Assembly: GCA_963801255.1 (NCBI GenBank)
Contig: CAWDEC010000005.1
Span: 10,442 to 74,441, forward strand
Direction: 5' to 3'
Length of the DNA stretch: 64,000 bases
Source: JAICXG01 sp963801255
Lineage (GTDB): Bacteria > Verrucomicrobiota > Verrucomicrobiia > Chthoniobacterales > UBA10450
A program made the translations under genes and the position numbers. Positions 60,037 to 64,000 of this stretch are shown one piece after another; positions within the stretch are counted from its first letter, which is position 1, and each line of letters starts with the position of its first letter. Under the pieces are notes generated by a model. That model was given only the letters and a program-made list of their open reading frames with translations. It had not been told where the DNA came from and made no database searches.

Positions 60037-61530
60037 TTAGCGAGGCAGCGGTATTTCCAAGTTGGCCAGGGCGTAGGCCAGGACGGCATTAATTGCAGCG
60101 TTCTCGGCCAGCTGCTGCGGATCGATTTTGTCGAGCGTATCGGCAGCCGTGTGGTGATAATTGAAATAAAACCGGCTGTCCTGGATCGGGCTAAAATTCG
60201 GCACGCCGAGCACTCGCAGAGGATCGATGTCCGCGCCCACTCCCTCTCGCATTTGCAGGAGCCCAGCGCCAGAGGCGCGCAAAACCTCGGCCACGGGTTC
60301 CAGCATTGCCTTTACTTCTGGCTTGCCGGCGATGTTGATGCCTAACGGGTGATCGGCGCCGCCGTCGGTCTCGATGGCCGCGAACTGGTTGGCGATCTCG
60401 CTCTGATGATCGGCCGCATACGCTTTGCCGCCGCGTAATCCGTTTTCTTCATTCATCCAGGCAACGATGCGAATCGTGCGTCGTGGATGAAGTCCAAGTT
60501 GCTTAACGAGACTGGCTGCTTGCATTGCGACCGCCACGCCCGCGCCGTCGTCAATCGCGCCCGTGCCCAGATCCCAGGAATCAAGATGTCCGGAAACGAT
60601 CACGACCTGCTCGGGGTGCTCGCTGCCCTTCAAATCTCCAATGACGTTGTAGCTTAAAGCATCCGGCAATTGCTGCGGAGTTAGGACAAGATGGAGACGC
60701 ACCGGTCCCTGGGGCGCAAGGTGAGCGATGAGATCTGCGTCTTCTTCCGTCAATGCCGCCGCTGGGACCTTCGAGGCATCGGCGGCGTACTTTGTCATCC
60801 CGGTATGCGGCAGACGATAACTTGCGTTCCCGACGGAACGAATCATCGCCGCGACCGCTCCCAGCCGGGCTGCCGCGCTTGGTCCGTCACTGCGATAAAC
60901 AACTGCTTCGCCGTAAGCTTCGCCGCCTCGTCCTTGGACCGCCATTCGCCGGTCGTAGGGGTAATTAAACAAGACGATCTTTCCTTGGATATGAGCCTTG
61001 CCTAACGACCGTAACTCGTCGAAATCCCGGACCACCACCACCTCCGCGGTGAGTCCTTCAGGAGGAGTCGCGACACTGCCGCCCAGCGCAGTGAGAATAA
61101 TCTTCTGCGTCGTACCGGGTGCCTGACCGGGAAATTGGACGAGCGCGGCAGTCTCTTCGCCTCGCACCCAATGCGGCACCATCACTTTCTCCAGCTGCAC
61201 ATCAAGACCGAGCTTTTTCAATTCGTCCGCGACATAGCTGACCGCCTGCTGCGCCTGCGCCGAACCGCTCAAGCGCGGTCCGATGTTGTTGGCCAAATGC
61301 GCCACCTGACGGTAAGCATAATCGTTCGTTAGGGCGGTCTGCTCCAGATTCTTCAAGTCGGACAGGGTTTGGGGCGAATAAAGAACGGGAGTGGGCGAGG
61401 GACTGGGTGAGGGGGGGCTCGATGCCTCTGGAACGGCCTGGCCAGGTGCCGAAGCAGCTCTACCTAACGATAGACTAACGAACAATAACGCGGCGCCGCA
61501 GAGATTGGCGCGAAGGAATGAAACGGCCAT
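60037..61530 (-). CDS. Exported M28 family zinc aminopeptidase
   Basis: ATG 61530 (MAVSFLRANLCGAALLFVSL) starts a signal peptide; the frame opens upstream to 61731, but that part would run into the NTase gene. A Ser-Pro linker (SSPPSPSPSPTP) precedes the peptidase. PA-like insert (ALVQFPGQAPG) and M28 zinc motifs follow: VVIVSGHLDSWDLGTGAIDD, IVAWMNEENGLRGGKAYA, FAAIETDGGAD and FNYHHTAADTLDKID. Residues fit a periplasmic or surface aminopeptidase. Motif copies at 61000 and near 61326 and 61463. Confidence 0.9.
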   Translation of the reverse strand: MAVSFLRANLCGAALLFVSLSLGRAASAPGQAVPEASSPPSPSPSPTPVLYSPQTLSDLKNLEQTALTNDYAYRQVAHLANNIGPRLSGSAQAQQAVSYVADELKKLGLDVQLEKVMVPHWVRGEETAALVQFPGQAPGTTQKIILTALGGSVATPPEGLTAEVVVVRDFDELRSLGKAHIQGKIVLFNYPYDRRMAVQGRGGEAYGEAVVYRSDGPSAAARLGAVAAMIRSVGNASYRLPHTGMTKYAADASKVPAAALTEEDADLIAHLAPQGPVRLHLVLTPQQLPDALSYNVIGDLKGSEHPEQVVIVSGHLDSWDLGTGAIDDGAGVAVAMQAASLVKQLGLHPRRTIRIVAWMNEENGLRGGKAYAADHQSEIANQFAAIETDGGADHPLGINIAGKPEVKAMLEPVAEVLRASGAGLLQMREGVGADIDPLRVLGVPNFSPIQDSRFYFNYHHTAADTLDKIDPQQLAENAAINAVLAYALANLEIPLPR

Positions 61531-61559
61531 TCCGCACTTTGTCAGGAAACCGTTTGATC

Positions 61560-62372
61560 TCAATCCTGCGTCGAAACAGTCCGTGGTTTGAGATGCGGAT
61601 CGGCCGCTGCGGTCCAGGCTTCGATTTCCGCCGGAGTCATGTGCGAACGCGCTTCGAGACGTGCGTCGCGAAAATTTCCATCGCGCACATCGGGAAGAAA
61701 TTGTGAGCGCGAGAGAAGTGTTCCGCGACAAAGCCGTGATCGCGTGTTTGCCGGCTCGCCCTGCTCCAGTCGGTGAAGCAATTGCGAGAGAATTTTTTTA
61801 GGAATTCGGTCGCGCTCCGCCGGATAAACGAAGCCAAAAAGTATCAAATGGCTGAGCAATACGCGCCAGTCGGGTCCGAAAATACGCAGGAGGTGTTCCC
61901 AATCCATCGCGGCCGCGCAGTGCAAGAGCAGATGCGCCACGTCCGCGCCATCGTAGCGTTCGCGTTCCATGATGTAAGCTTTCATCCAGATAATTTCCTC
62001 CGGAGCGCTCAACTGCACGGCCGTTCCGAAAACTTCCGCCTGACGGGCGCGCTCAAACCAGCGGTCATCCACCGCACAGAGTCCGTTGCCCGCGCGAAAG
62101 ATGATGTCGATCGAGTCGCCGCCCTCGAAAGCTTTTCCCAGCCAATGAGGAAAGGTTTTTTCCGTGCGATAGCCCGCCTTTTGCAAGACGGCTAAAGCCC
62201 TCTCGAAGTCCTCCTGCCTAACGAATAGATCGAAGTCTTTTGTGTGGCGCGCAATCCCGGTGTAGACGCAATAGGCATAAGCACCTCCGAGCAAAAACGG
62301 GACCTGTGCCCGCTCGAGGATTCGCATGCTGTGCCGGTAAAACTGATTCGAGGTGGCATCGGATTCGGGCAT
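61560..62372 (-). CDS. Nucleotidyltransferase-fold protein (MNT/AbiEii-like)
   Basis: This 270-residue protein has PFLLGGAYAYCVYTGIARHT followed by KDFDLFVRQED, a Gly-Gly then Asp-x-Asp pattern of minimal nucleotidyltransferases. DSIDIIFRAGN carries the third acidic residue and EEIIWMKAYIMERERYDGAD follows. Substrates of this group are unknown. It is divergent from a metallophosphoesterase gene, 65 bp away; a pairing of nucleotide transfer with phosphoester removal is an inference. Motif copy at 62216 is read as Val-Arg. Confidence 0.75.
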   Translation of the reverse strand: MPESDATSNQFYRHSMRILERAQVPFLLGGAYAYCVYTGIARHTKDFDLFVRQEDFERALAVLQKAGYRTEKTFPHWLGKAFEGGDSIDIIFRAGNGLCAVDDRWFERARQAEVFGTAVQLSAPEEIIWMKAYIMERERYDGADVAHLLLHCAAAMDWEHLLRIFGPDWRVLLSHLILFGFVYPAERDRIPKKILSQLLHRLEQGEPANTRSRLCRGTLLSRSQFLPDVRDGNFRDARLEARSHMTPAEIEAWTAAADPHLKPRTVSTQD

Positions 62373-62437
62373 GCGTCGGCTGTGAAACTTACCCTCATAA
62401 CGGCCGTCGGCGCGGAGGCAGCCGTTTCTATTTTACG

Positions 62438-63151
62438 ATGGCAAAACTTCGCATCGCGGCGATCGCGGACATTCATTACGGCAAGCACTCGCGCGGATCT
62501 TTGCACGATCTCTTCGCCGAAATTTCTGAGAAGGCTGACGTCCTCTTGCTTTGCGGCGACCTGACCGACTACGGCCTGGCGCAGGAAGCAGAGGAACTGG
62601 CAATCGACCTGCGTTCCGCTGTGCGGGTGCCGATGCTAGGTGTTCTCGGCAATCACGATTTTGAATCGGGCGAGCCACAATTGGTGCGGCAGGTTTTGGA
62701 AGGCGCTGGCGTCACCATGCTGGACGGCGAAGCGACCGAGATCGGCGGTGTTGGCTTTGCCGGCGTCTGTGGTTTCGGCGGCGGCTTTGGGCGGCGGATG
62801 CTCAACGCCTGGGGCGAGCCGCTCATCAAAAACTTCGTGCAGGAAGCGTTAGACCATGCGCTGCGACTCGAGCAGGCGTTAGGCAAATTGCAGAGCGAGC
62901 GCCGCGTCGTCGTCCTGCATTACGCACCCATCCGCGCGACGGTTGTAGGCGAGGATCCTGAGATTTTTGCCTTTCTCGGCTCGAGCCGACTGGAGGAACC
63001 TATCAATCGTTTTCGCGTAAACGCTGTTTTCCACGGTCATGCGCATAACGGCGCCGGCGAAGGTGCGACCAGCAATGGCATCCCGGTCTACAACGTTTCG
63101 CTGCCGCTACTGCGCAAGGGAAATGCGTCTTATCGCCTGGTGGAGCTTTAA
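62438..63151 (+). CDS. Cytoplasmic calcineurin-like metallophosphoesterase
   Basis: ATG 62438 (MAKLRIAAIADIHYGKHSRG) gives 237 residues; the open frame further upstream overlaps the divergent gene. All motifs are present: DIHYG, LLCGDLTDYG, VLGNHDFESG with the intact His, VVVLHYAPI and FHGHAHNGAGEG. There is no signal peptide, unlike the enzyme at 7200. Possible substrates include cyclic nucleotides or phosphodiesters. A near-copy of the 9-mer is at 62876. Confidence 0.88.
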   Translation: MAKLRIAAIADIHYGKHSRGSLHDLFAEISEKADVLLLCGDLTDYGLAQEAEELAIDLRSAVRVPMLGVLGNHDFESGEPQLVRQVLEGAGVTMLDGEATEIGGVGFAGVCGFGGGFGRRMLNAWGEPLIKNFVQEALDHALRLEQALGKLQSERRVVVLHYAPIRATVVGEDPEIFAFLGSSRLEEPINRFRVNAVFHGHAHNGAGEGATSNGIPVYNVSLPLLRKGNASYRLVEL

Positions 63152-63200
63152 CGTCGCGAGAAACGCGCCAACAGTTTATGCTGCCATCGAATGCAAGGCC

Positions 63201-64000
63201 ATGCCTGACAAGACCCTGACTACGCTGGAACTTCCCGGCCTGACGAAATTGCGCAGTGGCAAGGTGCGCGAGGTTTTCGATCTCGGTGAAACGCTACTCT
63301 TCGTTGCAACCGACCGGCTCTCCGCGTTTGATGTCGTTCTTCCAGACCCGATTCCCGACAAGGGCGCGGTCCTGAATCAGATCTCGGCTTTCTGGTTCGA
63401 CAAATTTTCCTCGATCCCGAATCATTTTATTACGGCTGACTTCGAAGAATTCCCTTCTTCATTGCAGCCCTTTCGCGGCCAGCTCGCGGGGCGATCGATG
63501 CTTGTTCGCAAGACCAAACCGCTGCCGGTCGAATGCGTTGTGCGTGGTTATCTCGCCGGGTCTGGCTGGAAGGACTATCTCGCGACCGGCGCGGTCTGCG
63601 GGCACGAACTTCCGTCCGGCTTACAACTGGCCTCGGAATTGCCAGAGCCGATCTTCACGCCATCGACCAAGAACGAAGCCGGTCATGACTTGAATATCAC
63701 GTGGGAGCAATGCTGCGAGATGATTGGCCAGGAGCATGCGAAAGCGGCCCGTGAACGCAGTCTGCAAATCTACGCGGCGGGCAAAGAGCACGCCGGAACC
63801 TGCGGCATCATTCTGGCTGACACGAAGTTTGAATTCGGCCTAACGACTAAAGGAGATCTCCTTTTGATCGACGAATGTCTTACGCCGGATTCTTCGCGCT
63901 TCTGGCCCGCCGACAGTTACGCTCCTGGAACGAGTCCGCCGAGCTTCGACAAACAGTTCGTCCGCGATTATCTCGAGACCCTCGATTGGGATAAGACCTA
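63201..64000 (+). CDS. purC: SAICAR synthetase (3' end outside window)
   Basis: The gene is partial: ATG 63201 to the window end, about 266 residues. KLRSGKVREVFDLGETLLFV, ATDRLSAFDVVLPDPIPDKG, VRKTKPLPVECVVRGYLAGS, FTPSTKNEAGHD, GIILADTKFEFGL and LIDECLTPDSSRFWP are the SAICAR synthase (long eukaryote-like form) motifs. The enzyme makes the succinocarboxamide intermediate of purine synthesis. One motif copy (63838) is read as Leu-Thr. Confidence 0.95.
   Translation, partial: MPDKTLTTLELPGLTKLRSGKVREVFDLGETLLFVATDRLSAFDVVLPDPIPDKGAVLNQISAFWFDKFSSIPNHFITADFEEFPSSLQPFRGQLAGRSMLVRKTKPLPVECVVRGYLAGSGWKDYLATGAVCGHELPSGLQLASELPEPIFTPSTKNEAGHDLNITWEQCCEMIGQEHAKAARERSLQIYAAGKEHAGTCGIILADTKFEFGLTTKGDLLLIDECLTPDSSRFWPADSYAPGTSPPSFDKQFVRDYLETLDWDKT

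Larger units (their letters stand above)
140..63846. repeat. Dispersed 9-mer GCCTAACGA/TCGTTAGGC, DUS-like family
   Basis: Hand-counted exact copies start at, + direction: 140, 443, 2170, 2432, 3423, 6952, 7128, 9983, 11569, 12700, 13936, 15189, 15347, 16452, 27581, 28826, 29399, 30555, 32521, 43820, 44999, 45755, 45780, 50491, 50577, 51194, 52078, 55752, 56055, 56243, 57202, 57999, 58172, 58371, 59090, 61000, 62216, 63838; - direction: 3649, 4390, 5631, 10634, 12972, 15860, 16694, 22949, 23700, 26268, 29820, 30302, 31574, 32819, 34833, 36077, 44868, 46933, 50256, 54227, 56753, 58779, 59469. Another eight sites keep the eight bases CCTAACGA: 537, 7875, 23929, 33379, 34378, 46226, 61326, 61463. 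Few are intergenic (26268, 28826, 32521); four supply stop codons. Confidence 0.95.

Noticed and set aside
140..63846. The 9-mer as FtsK-orienting sequence or Chi-like site
   Set aside because: Such sites are strongly biased in orientation along a replichore; here 38 and 23 copies point in opposite directions and alternate. Not fully excluded without the whole chromosome.
140..63846. The 9-mer as an insertion element, CRISPR or transcription-factor site
   Set aside because: Copies are isolated, have no flanking conserved sequence or even spacing, and lie mainly inside genes in both strands.

Overview
The window looks like chromosomal DNA of a Verrucomicrobiota member, most likely Chthoniobacterales (Spartobacteria): GC-rich, densely coded, and carrying a four-gene set of prepilin-like proteins that matches the 'Verru_Chthon cassette' families (order D-B-C-A). 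Also typical are exported proteins with Ser/Pro/Thr linkers and a matrixin with tandem C-terminal repeats. Assignment is from gene content and motif reading only; no search was run.

Layout. 0-6 kb: 3' end of dnaX, ybaB, then a leftward set (PHP phosphatase, opgG, a small protein, opgH) for osmoregulated periplasmic glucan. 6-17 kb: M23 peptidase, Tat-exported metallophosphoesterase, EIIA-Ntr-like protein, argS, a frameshifted treY, an M50-like membrane protein with efp, a class V aminotransferase, DUF427 and a Nudix protein. 17-22.7 kb: accessory genes (FUSC-like, lipoprotein, YihY, ABM, APC, broken FG-GAP gene). 22.7-36 kb: priA, lytic transglycosylase, rpsO-pnp, gluzincin, Fsr-like MFS, queD, C26 amidohydrolase, a 50-residue basic protein, an orphan ABC ATPase, an MFS protein and an exported SDR-like protein. 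36-47 kb: the pseudopilin cassette (leftward), divergent from an operon of an MshEN/TPR protein, a PilB/GspE ATPase, a large Roadblock protein, an MglA GTPase and a Roadblock/MglB protein. 47-64 kb: GYF membrane protein, 5'-3' exonuclease, nadC-birA, AhbAB-like protein, HAD, tRNA-Lys(UUU), matrixin, 5-oxoprolinase pxpBCA with an APC transporter, outer-membrane barrel, M28 peptidase, nucleotidyltransferase, metallophosphoesterase and the start of purC.

The strongest unexplained signal is a nonpalindromic 9-mer, GCCTAACGA (complement TCGTTAGGC). By hand I count 61 exact copies in 64 kb, about 0.95 per kb, against about 0.5 expected by chance; 38 read on + and 23 on -. Most lie inside genes and are read as Pro-Asn-Asp/Glu, Ser-Leu-Gly, Val-Arg or Leu-Thr. 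The two phases that contain a stop codon appear only at gene ends, where the motif supplies the stop. Density, size and mixed orientation resemble the DNA uptake sequences of Neisseria and Pasteurellaceae, so a DUS-like system tied to type IV pilus-driven transformation is the leading hypothesis. Two motif deserts (16.7-22.9 and 36.1-43.8 kb) coincide with accessory or pilin/PilB genes.

Three otherwise intact genes (treY, cassette A, one APC transporter) each appear to carry one extra base, so either pseudogenization or sequence error must be considered.
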